Below, one piece after another: positions 1 through 5,974 of a stretch of DNA of 10,373 bases. Source of the DNA: JANWHF01 sp036276235. Its GTDB lineage: Bacteria; Planctomycetota; Phycisphaerae; Tepidisphaerales; Tepidisphaeraceae. Location of the stretch: assembly GCA_036276235.1 (NCBI GenBank), contig DATBDZ010000198.1, positions 1-10,373 of the forward strand, read 5' to 3'. The position numbers were made by a program, and so were the translations under genes. The notes below the pieces were generated by a model. The model was not told the origin of the DNA and did no database searches. It saw nothing but the letters and a program-made list of their open reading frames with translations. Position 1 is the stretch's first letter; every line of letters starts with the position of its first letter.

Positions 1-364
1 CTGGGAGACCAAGGATAAAGCGCAGTGCCTCTTCGATCCTACGCAGGTCGCGCGGAGCGAGCGAACCAATGGGTTGTGCCGTCATTCTCCCCTGATCAAG
101 CGCGCGAATTTGGTGACACTGGAAGTATGTTTTTTCGGACAAATTGTTCGTGGAATCCCTCAGAACTTCGATGAAGTTCCGAAAATGCGCTCTCGGAGGC
201 GTGGTCGTGCCTGGAACTACTGTTACCAGGCGCGTTCTTTGATGAACGTCGTCGATGGATACGACAACAACGGGACGCGCCTTATAGCCGCCGGCTTCTC
301 TTCCGAATGCCGGATCGAGATGCACGAAATATATTTCCCCCCGTCTAATTCTGTCGTCGGCCAC
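1..364 (-). CDS. mazF: MazF/PemK-family toxin, type II toxin-antitoxin system (C-terminus cut by window edge)
   Basis: MazF/PemK toxins are sequence-specific endoribonucleases that cut mRNA and stop growth when their antitoxin is lost. The frame is open from a GTG at 364-362 to the window edge, giving 121 residues with no stop. Family features in order: RRGEIYFVHLDP (7-18), GRE (21-23), KARPVVVVS (28-36) with Arg30 at the place of the catalytic Arg, VVPGTT (49-54) with Thr53 or Thr54 at the place of the catalytic Thr, CHQIRALD (83-90), and a C-terminal helix RRIEEALRFIL. The usual family length is about 110-120 residues, so only the last few residues should be missing. GTG is the only start that fits: an in-frame TGA, the stop of the upstream gene, lies one codon before it. 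The two genes are separated by 3 nt (TGA ACC GTG) and are surely co-transcribed. The assignment rests on my reading of the motifs. Confidence 0.9.
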   Translation of the reverse strand, partial: MADDRIRRGEIYFVHLDPAFGREAGGYKARPVVVVSIDDVHQRTRLVTVVPGTTTPPRAHFRNFIEVLRDSTNNLSEKTYFQCHQIRALDQGRMTAQPIGSLAPRDLRRIEEALRFILGLP

Positions 365-367
365 GGT

Positions 368-874
368 TCACCCCGAGGACTCAATCACGTCTCCCACTTC
401 GTCAATATTCGTCTGGGCCCAACCCTTCAGTTTCGGAGTGAAAAAATCCTTATCCGCTGCCTCCTGAACGCTCCCGTATTTAGCGATTGTCGGAATGTCA
501 TGCATGATGAACAATAGGACCGAGTTGAATGTCAAGCCATTTCGAAGGGCAAAATCGAGAATGGCATCAAGATCCTTTAGGAACTCCAGGTCGGCCGCCG
601 AAACTGCTACTCGCGGAGGCGCTGCCGAGAAGTGATCCACAAGGCTTTCCACCCACAGCTTATGTCCCGACGCTATTGCAGAGTCCAGGCTCAAATCATG
701 GCTTCGAACCTGAAGCAGATCGTCAGCGGCTTGCCGCATCGCCACGTTGAACGGAACTCGCCCTTCGATCACCGCTTGGATCAATAAGCGAAGCGATTGA
801 CAAAAACCCGCCTCGTTCTCTGACATTGGTCCGCCTGGCACATTACGCAATTTTTCGACCGACGCCGTGTTCAT
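368..874 (-). CDS. Hypothetical protein upstream of mazF, candidate antitoxin
   Basis: 168 residues, starting MNTASVEKLRN and ending DEVGDVIESSG. I recognise no domain. It is not an AbrB-like MazE, nor an obvious ribbon-helix-helix or helix-turn-helix protein of typical antitoxin size (70-90 residues). It reads as mostly helical, has no signal peptide or membrane segment, and ends in an acidic tail after TPKLKGWAQTN, the kind of region that could bind a toxin. Its role is inferred only from position: it lies directly before the MazF toxin, 3 nt apart, in the antitoxin-first order usual for these operons. The start was set by a strong GAGGAG ribosome site 7 nt before ATG at 874; an in-frame ATG at 946 would add 24 residues but has no such site and would span the likely promoter. 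Four sampled 60-base blocks average about 51 percent G+C, lower than neighbouring genes. Confidence 0.75.
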   Translation of the reverse strand: MNTASVEKLRNVPGGPMSENEAGFCQSLRLLIQAVIEGRVPFNVAMRQAADDLLQVRSHDLSLDSAIASGHKLWVESLVDHFSAAPPRVAVSAADLEFLKDLDAILDFALRNGLTFNSVLLFIMHDIPTIAKYGSVQEAADKDFFTPKLKGWAQTNIDEVGDVIESSG

Positions 875-881
875 GATGAAT

Positions 882-887
882 CTCCTC
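882..887 (-). promoter_or_regulatory. Ribosome binding site of the candidate antitoxin
   Basis: On the minus strand GAGGAG sits 7 nt before the ATG at 874. It is one of the stronger Shine-Dalgarno sites in the window and decides the start of this gene against the longer in-frame ORF beginning at 946. Confidence 0.75.
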
Positions 888-899
888 AAAAAAGATCTG

Positions 900-914
900 A
901 TTATAAAACTATAA
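900..914 (-). promoter_or_regulatory. Likely -10 box overlapping a small palindrome (possible operator)
   Basis: Read on the minus strand, TATAAT (905-900) matches the sigma-70 -10 consensus and lies about 25 nt before the ATG at 874. It overlaps an inverted repeat, TTATA-4-TATAA (901-914), placed where an autoregulating antitoxin could bind. I see no good -35 box at 17 nt spacing. The surrounding A+T-rich patch stands out in this G+C-rich DNA. Promoter use and operator function are inference. Confidence 0.45.
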
Positions 915-1008
915 GATAGATGGAGTTCATCGGCTTGACCGGCCAAGTATATGCCTGGAGTCGTGGATCAGCAATCCGAATTCCGCAAGAGTGTCCGTCG
1001 ACGGCGCA

Positions 1009-1569
1009 CTATTTCAACATTCCGGCCGCTTTCGCATAATTGAACACCCCACCCGCCTCGATGATCGGCAGAACGTCGCCTAGCGGCTTAAGGCCGTAGC
1101 GCTGGTTTTGCGTTTTGTTGATGACGTAGCCGTCGAGCAGATGCACTTCCAATTCGTCGCCGGTGCGGATTTTATCGACCAGGCGTTGCTCGGATTCCAA
1201 GGGCACGAGGTAGCCGCCGTTGACGCTATTGCGGAAGAAGATTCGTGCGTAGAACTCGGCGATGACGCACGTCACGCCCGCCTCGGCCATCGCCAGCGGC
1301 GCGTGCTCGCGGCTGGAGCCGGAGCCGAAATTTTTTCCGCCGACCACGATGGTAAACTGGCTCTTGAATTGTCCTTCAGGGATGAACGGCACATCTCCCT
1401 GCGGCAAGCCGCGCTTGCCCTCGGGAACGCTGCTCATCGCATACGCGCCATAATAGCGGCGTTCCTGCGGGTCGGTCGTGCTGAGCTTGAGCCACTGCGC
1501 GGGGATGATCTGGTCGGTGTCGATGTTGTCGCCGAGCACGTATGCCTTGCCGGTGATGACGGATTGCAT
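1009..1569 (-). CDS. leuD: 3-isopropylmalate dehydratase, small subunit (LeuD)
   Basis: LeuD is the swivel-domain subunit of isopropylmalate isomerase, which with the iron-sulfur subunit LeuC converts 2-isopropylmalate to 3-isopropylmalate in cytoplasmic leucine synthesis. The 186-residue product shows the family signatures: GDNIDTDQIIP (13-23) near the N-terminus and FGSGSSREHAP (81-91), the loop that contacts the substrate carboxylate, followed by VIAEFYARIFFRNSVNGG. Length is within the family range. ATG at 1569 is preceded by GAGAGG 8 nt away. No leuC, leuA or leuB is in the window, so the gene stands alone here; it is separated from the genes on both sides by more than 100 nt. A homoaconitase small subunit of the same family is the main alternative, because this short LeuD type is shared by both enzymes. 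Confidence 0.93.
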   Translation of the reverse strand: MQSVITGKAYVLGDNIDTDQIIPAQWLKLSTTDPQERRYYGAYAMSSVPEGKRGLPQGDVPFIPEGQFKSQFTIVVGGKNFGSGSSREHAPLAMAEAGVTCVIAEFYARIFFRNSVNGGYLVPLESEQRLVDKIRTGDELEVHLLDGYVINKTQNQRYGLKPLGDVLPIIEAGGVFNYAKAAGMLK

Positions 1570-1758
1570 TGGGGTAGCCTCTCTTCAAAGGTGTCGTTGG
1601 GAGATGATAGGAAGAGGGCGCGGAAAGGGAAGCTGCTAGCGCGATCGTGCGGCGCTGGGAGATCCGGGGCGGCGCAGCGGAAACGGTACTTGGCAAAGGC
1701 GGCGGGTGCGGCCGCTGCTCTGCCCCGGCGTGCGTTTACCACTGAGGTGCGCGTTTTC

Positions 1759-2967
1759 TCACTTCGCTTGTTGCAGTTCCCGAACGTAGATATTCCCGAA
1801 CTGCACCGCGCTCCCCTGGGCCCGCAGCCCGATCCGTCCCTTGTCCGCAACACTGGCGATCTGCGCATTCTCGATGACCGTCTTCCCGTTCAACTCAATC
1901 GTCACGCGATTCTTCTTCATCGTGACGACAAACCGATTCCATTGGCCGGCACGATTGTCGGCTTTTACTTTGGGCGCAGCATCGATGGCCGACAGCGTGC
2001 CCGACCCAGCGCCGGCGGGAGAGTGAAGCTCGATCGTGGCTTTTGGACTCCCGCGCAGAAGGATCGCGCTCTTGCCGGCGGGCAAGCGCCAGTCGGCGAT
2101 CATCTGGAAATCTCCGTACTCCTTTTCGCTCCAGAGCGTTTTGTCGGCGGCATCTTTGCCGTCGTTATTGAGAATCCAATCCTTCGGACTCCAGTGATCA
2201 AGATCGCCGGTCCAGCCGGAAAGATCGACGCCGCTGTAGAGGGATTTGAAGCCTTCATCCGTGCGGGCGATTTCCTCGGGCTTTGGATTCGTGCTCGGCA
2301 ATTCCTTTATCCGCAAGTTTTTGAAGTGGCATTCGGAGCCTTCGGCCTCGAGGCAGATGTATCCTTTGCGCGGGCGCGATTTGCTGCCGCCGGAGACGAC
2401 TTTGCCGTTGATCCCGAGCTTGAGCACGCCGTCGTTGCATTCGACGCGATAATGATTCCACTGGCCGGCCGGCTTGGTGCGCGCCTCGCTCGGCAGGCAA
2501 CGCATCCACCCCGCCGGATGCGGACGATCCGGCACGAAGAACGATCCATGAATCGCAAAGACATCGCCCTGGCTCGTCGAGCTAGGCGTCTCATGCCCAT
2601 CCAGAATCTGGCACTCAAATGCCCGCGTGAACGGCTGCCCCGGCGCCGTGATGGCGTCGCTCCAGACAAACAGCCCCGAGTTGCCGCCGGGAACGATGTG
2701 AATCCAGTCCAGCTCGAGGATGAAGTTTTCGTATTGGCGTTCGGTGCGCAGCACGCCGGTGGGAATGCCGGTGGTGATGATCTGGTTGTCCTTGACGGTG
2801 AAGGTGCTGGGCGCGCAATTGACGTTGACCCAACCGGCGAGGTCTTTGCCGTTGAAGAGGGAGACGAAACCGTCCTCGTCATCGGCAAGCGCAGTGCATG
2901 AGATGCAGAGGATGACGAGGGTGCCGATGGAGATCGGACGACGCAAACCGCCGCGATATCGATGCAT
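1759..2967 (-). CDS. Secreted protein with two DUF1080 (3-keto-disaccharide hydrolase-like) domains
   Basis: 402 residues. A basic N-terminus, a hydrophobic stretch (about 12-26) and a likely signal peptidase I site ALA-DD (after 28) indicate export. Two copies of a concanavalin-like jellyroll domain follow. The first begins FVSLFNGKDLAGW (34-46) and continues with an EFILELDW-like strand and GGNSGLFV. The second begins near 240 with SLYSGVDLSGW (Trp at 252) and runs to the C-terminus, where VQFGNIYVREL closes the fold. These domains (PF06439) are very abundant in planctomycetes; some characterised members act on 3-keto-glycosides. Which copy, if either, is active here cannot be told. GAGG lies 5 nt before the ATG. 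The gene starts 22 nt after the stop of the CBM-like gene, so the two likely form one transcript for extracellular carbohydrate use. The alternative is a pure binding protein. Confidence 0.88.
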   Translation of the reverse strand: MHRYRGGLRRPISIGTLVILCISCTALADDEDGFVSLFNGKDLAGWVNVNCAPSTFTVKDNQIITTGIPTGVLRTERQYENFILELDWIHIVPGGNSGLFVWSDAITAPGQPFTRAFECQILDGHETPSSTSQGDVFAIHGSFFVPDRPHPAGWMRCLPSEARTKPAGQWNHYRVECNDGVLKLGINGKVVSGGSKSRPRKGYICLEAEGSECHFKNLRIKELPSTNPKPEEIARTDEGFKSLYSGVDLSGWTGDLDHWSPKDWILNNDGKDAADKTLWSEKEYGDFQMIADWRLPAGKSAILLRGSPKATIELHSPAGAGSGTLSAIDAAPKVKADNRAGQWNRFVVTMKKNRVTIELNGKTVIENAQIASVADKGRIGLRAQGSAVQFGNIYVRELQQAK

Positions 2968-2989
2968 TGCTACCTCGATGATTCAGATC

Positions 2990-3511
2990 CTACTTTTTCG
3001 GCTTCATCGCTAAGTCCTTCACGTAAACTTTTCCCGTCGCCATCCCGAGCATGATTCCGACCCTGTTCTTCTCTTTGGAGACGTTGTTCGCGGTGAACGT
3101 ATATTGGTAATCCTTCCACTCTTTCGTCAGCGTGATGTCCTCATCGAGACCGATCAGATGCCAATCGTCCACGTCGATGCCGGCCTGCACTTTGATCGGG
3201 CGCTCGGCGTCGGCTTTGGCCTTGAAGGTGATCGTGTATTCCTGATTCTCCTTGACCGCGATCGGCGATTGGAACGCCTGCACGTGCCAGTCGGTGCCGT
3301 CTTCCTTGGTGACATCGAAGACGATCGCGCCATCGACGGCGGCGATGGCTCCCTTCGCCTGCTCGTGTTGCTCGAGCCGCCAGTTTTTCACGTCATCGGT
3401 TTTGCGGGTGAGCGAGGTATCGGCGGGCTGATCGTCGGCCGCCCCCAGAGTTGGGGCCAATGCCAACGCTCCCAGCAGTGCGAACAACGCCAGCGAGATG
3501 AGTCGAGTCAT
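2990..3511 (-). CDS. Secreted carbohydrate-binding-module-like protein (CBM4/9 fold)
   Basis: 173 residues. MTRLISLALFALLGALALA followed by LGA-AD is a clear signal peptide, cleaved near residue 24. The rest (about 40-168) reads as one beta-sandwich domain of the CBM4/9 (CenC) kind: VQAFQSPIAVKENQEYTI, TFKAKADAERPIKV, a KEWKDYQYTFTA strand and a closing GKVYVKDLAMK strand are the usual spacing and signature of that family. There is no catalytic domain, so it probably binds sugar or polymer as a free-standing module. ATG at 3511 has GGAGG 4 nt before it. It is the first gene of a likely two-gene operon with the DUF1080 protein, 22 nt downstream. The fold assignment is moderately sure; the ligand is unknown. 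Confidence 0.75.
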   Translation of the reverse strand: MTRLISLALFALLGALALAPTLGAADDQPADTSLTRKTDDVKNWRLEQHEQAKGAIAAVDGAIVFDVTKEDGTDWHVQAFQSPIAVKENQEYTITFKAKADAERPIKVQAGIDVDDWHLIGLDEDITLTKEWKDYQYTFTANNVSKEKNRVGIMLGMATGKVYVKDLAMKPKK

Positions 3512-3580
3512 GTTGCCTCCGAGGTGAAGCTTGCAGAATAGTCGTGACGATGGACAGACGCCAGCGGAAACCGGCGAACG

Positions 3581-4090
3581 TCATGCTGCCGACTTGCGCG
3601 CCGGCGTTGCGCCGCATTCCGGACATTTTTCGGGCGTCTGGCGAAGATCGTAGCCGCAGACGATGCAGCGCTGTTTCAGTTTTCGCCATTGCCTTGTGGC
3701 CGGCGAAAATAAGCCGCAAAAAGCCAGAAGCCCGGAGAGAAGGAGGGCCGGCCAGATGGGAAAGACCAGCGACCATCGGCGTGCGCCGCTAAAGGTGGCG
3801 CGACGGTCAAGATAGACGCCGAGGCGGCCGATGTCGCCGTAGGTTCGGATCGTCTGCGCGGGGCGCATGATCGAATGATAGTGGGAAGGACTCAGCGCCT
3901 GGCGCGATTCTCGCCAGGCGAGGTTGAGTCGGCCGCGGCCGATTGTCAGCGACCAGTCCGCGCGGGGAGTGGTCCAGCCAAAGCCATCGCTCACGAAGAA
4001 GCTGCGTATCCAGAGTGTCGTGATCGCGACGAACAAAACTGCCGCAATCGCGATCAGTCCGTTGAGGAGGATGTATCGCAGTCGGGTCAT
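3581..4090 (-). CDS. Small membrane protein with C-terminal zinc ribbon, planctomycete type
   Basis: 169 residues from the chosen start. A membrane helix spans about 5-28 (ILLNGLIAIAAVLFVAITTLWI), then an extracytoplasmic stretch of about 75 residues with SDGFGW and RGRLNLAW, then a second helix (about 106-128, FPIWPALLLSGLLAFCGLF), a basic linker and a zinc ribbon with Cys142, Cys145, Cys156 and Cys159 (CIVCGYDLRQTPEKCPEC). This arrangement is frequent in Phycisphaerae genomes and has no known function that I can name. The frame is open up to an ATG at 4156, with further ATGs at 4114 and 4090. None has a Shine-Dalgarno site; I chose 4090 because relatives typically begin just before the first helix. 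It diverges from the glycosyltransferase gene, sharing a short upstream region. Confidence 0.8.
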   Translation of the reverse strand: MTRLRYILLNGLIAIAAVLFVAITTLWIRSFFVSDGFGWTTPRADWSLTIGRGRLNLAWRESRQALSPSHYHSIMRPAQTIRTYGDIGRLGVYLDRRATFSGARRWSLVFPIWPALLLSGLLAFCGLFSPATRQWRKLKQRCIVCGYDLRQTPEKCPECGATPARKSAA

Positions 4091-4204
4091 GAGAGAGGTG
4101 CTACGACGCATCATATCGCATAACTGTGGTTCACGGGCGAGCGTTGTTCGTGGCATGACATGACGCGGGATATTGGCGCGGGGTTTCGGTGCGGTAACAT
4201 CCGC

Positions 4205-4208
4205 GGAG
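4205..4208 (+). promoter_or_regulatory. Ribosome binding site choosing the start of the glycosyltransferase
   Basis: GGAG lies 6 nt before ATG at 4215. The open frame extends upstream to a TTG at 4173, but that codon has no ribosome site and the extra 14 residues look unrelated to a membrane protein start. ATG at 4215 is preferred. Confidence 0.65.
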
Positions 4209-4214
4209 TTCCTA

Positions 4215-5750
4215 ATGGATAAAACGAAGCTGCAATATTCCCGCGACGAGTTCAGCGCGGGACCGATGATTGCGCCGATCGCGGCGACGCTTGGGGCGCT
4301 CGCTGTCGGCCTCGCGATCCATCAGCTTGATGGGGAATACACTCCGCACGCTATTTTGCTGGTGACGGTGGCGCTGGTTTGCGCAGTCGTTAGTGTTGGT
4401 TGCTCTGTGTGGGTCAGCCGCTTGCGGCTTCGCGAGTCAACTGCGCCACTAGCATCGCGAAGCCGCAAGCGGCTGACAGAGCGCGCATCCGAACGAGATT
4501 TCACTCTAACAGTGACCCTCCTCGCGGCGCTGCTGATCCAATTCGCAATACTCTTCTGGACCTGGCCCGCCGGTATCGATCAGACTATCGTCTCTCCGCA
4601 AAATCGCGCGATTTATCTTGGCACGCTCGCGATTGCTGCGCTCCTCGTCATCCTCGGCATTACGAGAATCCGATTCCTCCAGCGCTGGTGGTTTGCCGGC
4701 TTGCTCATCGTGCATCTGCTGTTGAGCATCTGGATGATCCGCTCCTCCCCTACTCCGCACATTGATGTCTGGGTCTTTCAGCAGCAGGGAGCCGACGGGC
4801 TACTTCGAGGCATCAACCCCTACGTCGCCGACCAAATCAAATATCCCGACATCTATCACAGCACCCAGCCGGGTCGGCAGGAAGTGTACGGGCCGGGAAT
4901 GTCGAAGGACGATCAGCTTCAATTTGGTTTTCCCTATCCGCCTTTGAGTTTGCTGCTGGCGACACTCGGCTACAAACTCGCCGGCGATATTCGCTACGCT
5001 CAAGCGGCGGCCCACGCGCTCGGGGGCTTCTTCATCGGATACGCGCGGCGCGGAATCGTACCGAAACACGCGGCGGCGATGCTCCTGTTTACGCCTCGCA
5101 TTCTCTTCATCGTCGGGCGGGCATGGACCGAGCCATTCGTCGTCATGCTGCTGGCGGCGGTGATCTTTTGCGCGGCCCGAAAGTCCCGCTGGCTGCCGAT
5201 CGCGCTGGGATTATTTCTGGCGTCCAAGCAATATCTGATCTTCGCCGTGCCGCTGACGTTTTTGCTGTTGCGCGATCCTTTCGATCCAAGATCGCGGGCC
5301 AGCTGGATGAGTTGGTTGCGGTTGTTGTTTTTCGCGGCAATCGTCGCGGCTGTCGTCACGCTGCCCCTGGCCCTGCGCGACTGGCGGCAATGCTGGTTCT
5401 CGCTTTTCACGGTCCAGCAAAAAGCGCCGTTTCGGTGGGACGCGCTCAGCTATCAAGTCTACCTGGGACTTCGCAATTCAGATTATCTGCGACGGGCGTG
5501 GATGCCGTTCCTGCCATTTGTGGCAACCCTCCTGGCGCTCGCGTGGTCGATGTGGAAAGCACCGCGAACTGCAGGTGGGGTTGCAGCCGCGCTGGCGTTG
5601 GTCTATCTGACGTTCTTCGCATTCAACAAGCAGGCGTTTTGCAATTATTATTTTTTTGCGATCGGGGCATTGTGCTGCGCGATTGCGATGCTCGATGCGG
5701 AGCGTCCGGCCCTTCCGGGCACGGCTACCACAAGTAATCCGCACTCATGA
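4215..5750 (+). CDS. Polytopic membrane protein, GT-C type glycosyltransferase (GT87/DUF2029-like)
   Basis: 511 residues with about ten to twelve hydrophobic helices. After five helices comes an extracytoplasmic loop, HIDVWVFQQQGADGLLRGINPY (182-203), in which Asp184 fits the acidic residue expected in the first large loop of GT-C enzymes. YPPLSLLLATLGYKL, RAWTEPFVVMLLAAV and LGLFLASKQYLIFAVPLTFLLLRD follow, all typical of GT87 polyprenyl-phosphate-mannose-dependent transferases. Such enzymes move a sugar from a lipid carrier to an acceptor at the outer face of the inner membrane; donor and acceptor here are unknown. Two oddities: residues 67-88 (VSRLRLRE...KRLTE) are encoded by a perfect 23-bp inverted repeat and form an Arg-rich cytoplasmic loop, and the last residues RPALPGTATTSNPHS together with the stop lie inside a 25-bp inverted repeat. 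The gene converges on the hydrolase gene. Confidence 0.75.
   Translation: MDKTKLQYSRDEFSAGPMIAPIAATLGALAVGLAIHQLDGEYTPHAILLVTVALVCAVVSVGCSVWVSRLRLRESTAPLASRSRKRLTERASERDFTLTVTLLAALLIQFAILFWTWPAGIDQTIVSPQNRAIYLGTLAIAALLVILGITRIRFLQRWWFAGLLIVHLLLSIWMIRSSPTPHIDVWVFQQQGADGLLRGINPYVADQIKYPDIYHSTQPGRQEVYGPGMSKDDQLQFGFPYPPLSLLLATLGYKLAGDIRYAQAAAHALGGFFIGYARRGIVPKHAAAMLLFTPRILFIVGRAWTEPFVVMLLAAVIFCAARKSRWLPIALGLFLASKQYLIFAVPLTFLLLRDPFDPRSRASWMSWLRLLFFAAIVAAVVTLPLALRDWRQCWFSLFTVQQKAPFRWDALSYQVYLGLRNSDYLRRAWMPFLPFVATLLALAWSMWKAPRTAGGVAAALALVYLTFFAFNKQAFCNYYFFAIGALCCAIAMLDAERPALPGTATTSNPHS
4413..4477. repeat. Perfect 23-bp inverted repeat inside the glycosyltransferase gene
   Basis: The arms at 4413-4435 and 4455-4477 are perfect reverse complements, separated by 19 nt. 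The core is GCCGCTTGCGGCTTCGCGA. Beyond the arms, AGAG on the right is echoed by CTCT on the left after a 6-nt extra stretch. The frame stays open through it, coding an Arg/Lys-rich loop between helices 2 and 3. This looks like a REP-type or MITE-like element that entered coding DNA at a tolerant place. No second copy is in the window. Confidence 0.85.
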
Positions 5751-5775
5751 TAGCCGTGCCCGGAAGGGCCGGACG
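5703..5775. repeat. Perfect 25-bp inverted repeat spanning the glycosyltransferase stop codon
   Basis: Arms at 5703-5727 and 5751-5775 are perfect reverse complements (ends CGTCCGGCC and GGCCGGACG) with a 23-nt loop that holds the TGA at 5748-5750. The left arm codes ERPALPGTA near the C-terminus. There is no T-run, so it is not a classical intrinsic terminator, though the RNA hairpin could still end or protect both converging transcripts. It is more likely a dispersed REP-like element; its arm differs from the one at 4413-4477. Confidence 0.85.
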
Positions 5776-5816
5776 GGCACCCCCTGCAAAACGGTAACGA
5801 TGTCGTGCGTTCAGAA

Positions 5817-5858
5817 CCCTCTCCCCTGTACTCAGGGGAGAGGGCAGGGTGAGGGGAC
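5817..5858 (+). repeat. SPEYRGEG-type intergenic repeat, copy 1
   Basis: A 12-bp-arm palindrome (CCCTCTCCCCTG, TACT loop, CAGGGGAGAGGG at 5817-5844) is followed by a tail, cagggtgaggggac (5845-5858). In shadow frames this reads as peptides with SPEYRGEG, a familiar spurious peptide in planctomycete annotation. A near-identical copy lies inverted at 5900-5942. Function is unknown; the hairpin lies between two converging genes. Confidence 0.85.
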
Positions 5859-5899
5859 AACGAATTGCGAAATGGCGCTGTTCGCAAGTTCACGCGTTC

Positions 5900-5942
5900 G
5901 TCCCCTCACCCCAACCCTCTCCCCTGAGTACAGGGGAGAGGG
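5900..5942 (-). repeat. SPEYRGEG-type intergenic repeat, copy 2 (inverted)
   Basis: This is the reverse complement of the copy at 5817-5858 apart from a few bases around the junction of tail and palindrome (ccccaaccc in place of ccctgccc). The two copies point towards each other across 41 nt (5859-5899). Together they can form one large cruciform or each form its own hairpin. Copy 2 ends 32 nt from the hydrolase stop. Confidence 0.85.
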
Positions 5943-5974
5943 AGAAAGGCCCGCGCCATTTGTGTCGCTGAGAT

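Noticed and set aside
74..517. A 147-residue plus-strand frame at the left edge
   Set aside because: It is antisense to the MazF toxin and to the end of the candidate antitoxin; the minus strand carries the family motifs.
990..1008. Small palindrome (CCGTCGACGG) just after the leuD stop, as a terminator
   Set aside because: Only three or four pairs can form around a 4-nt loop, and there is no T-run on either strand.
1108..2901. A 597-residue open frame on the plus strand
   Set aside because: It runs antisense to leuD and the DUF1080 gene, whose products are clearly recognisable. The plus-strand translation has no family features and is a by-product of G+C-rich codons.
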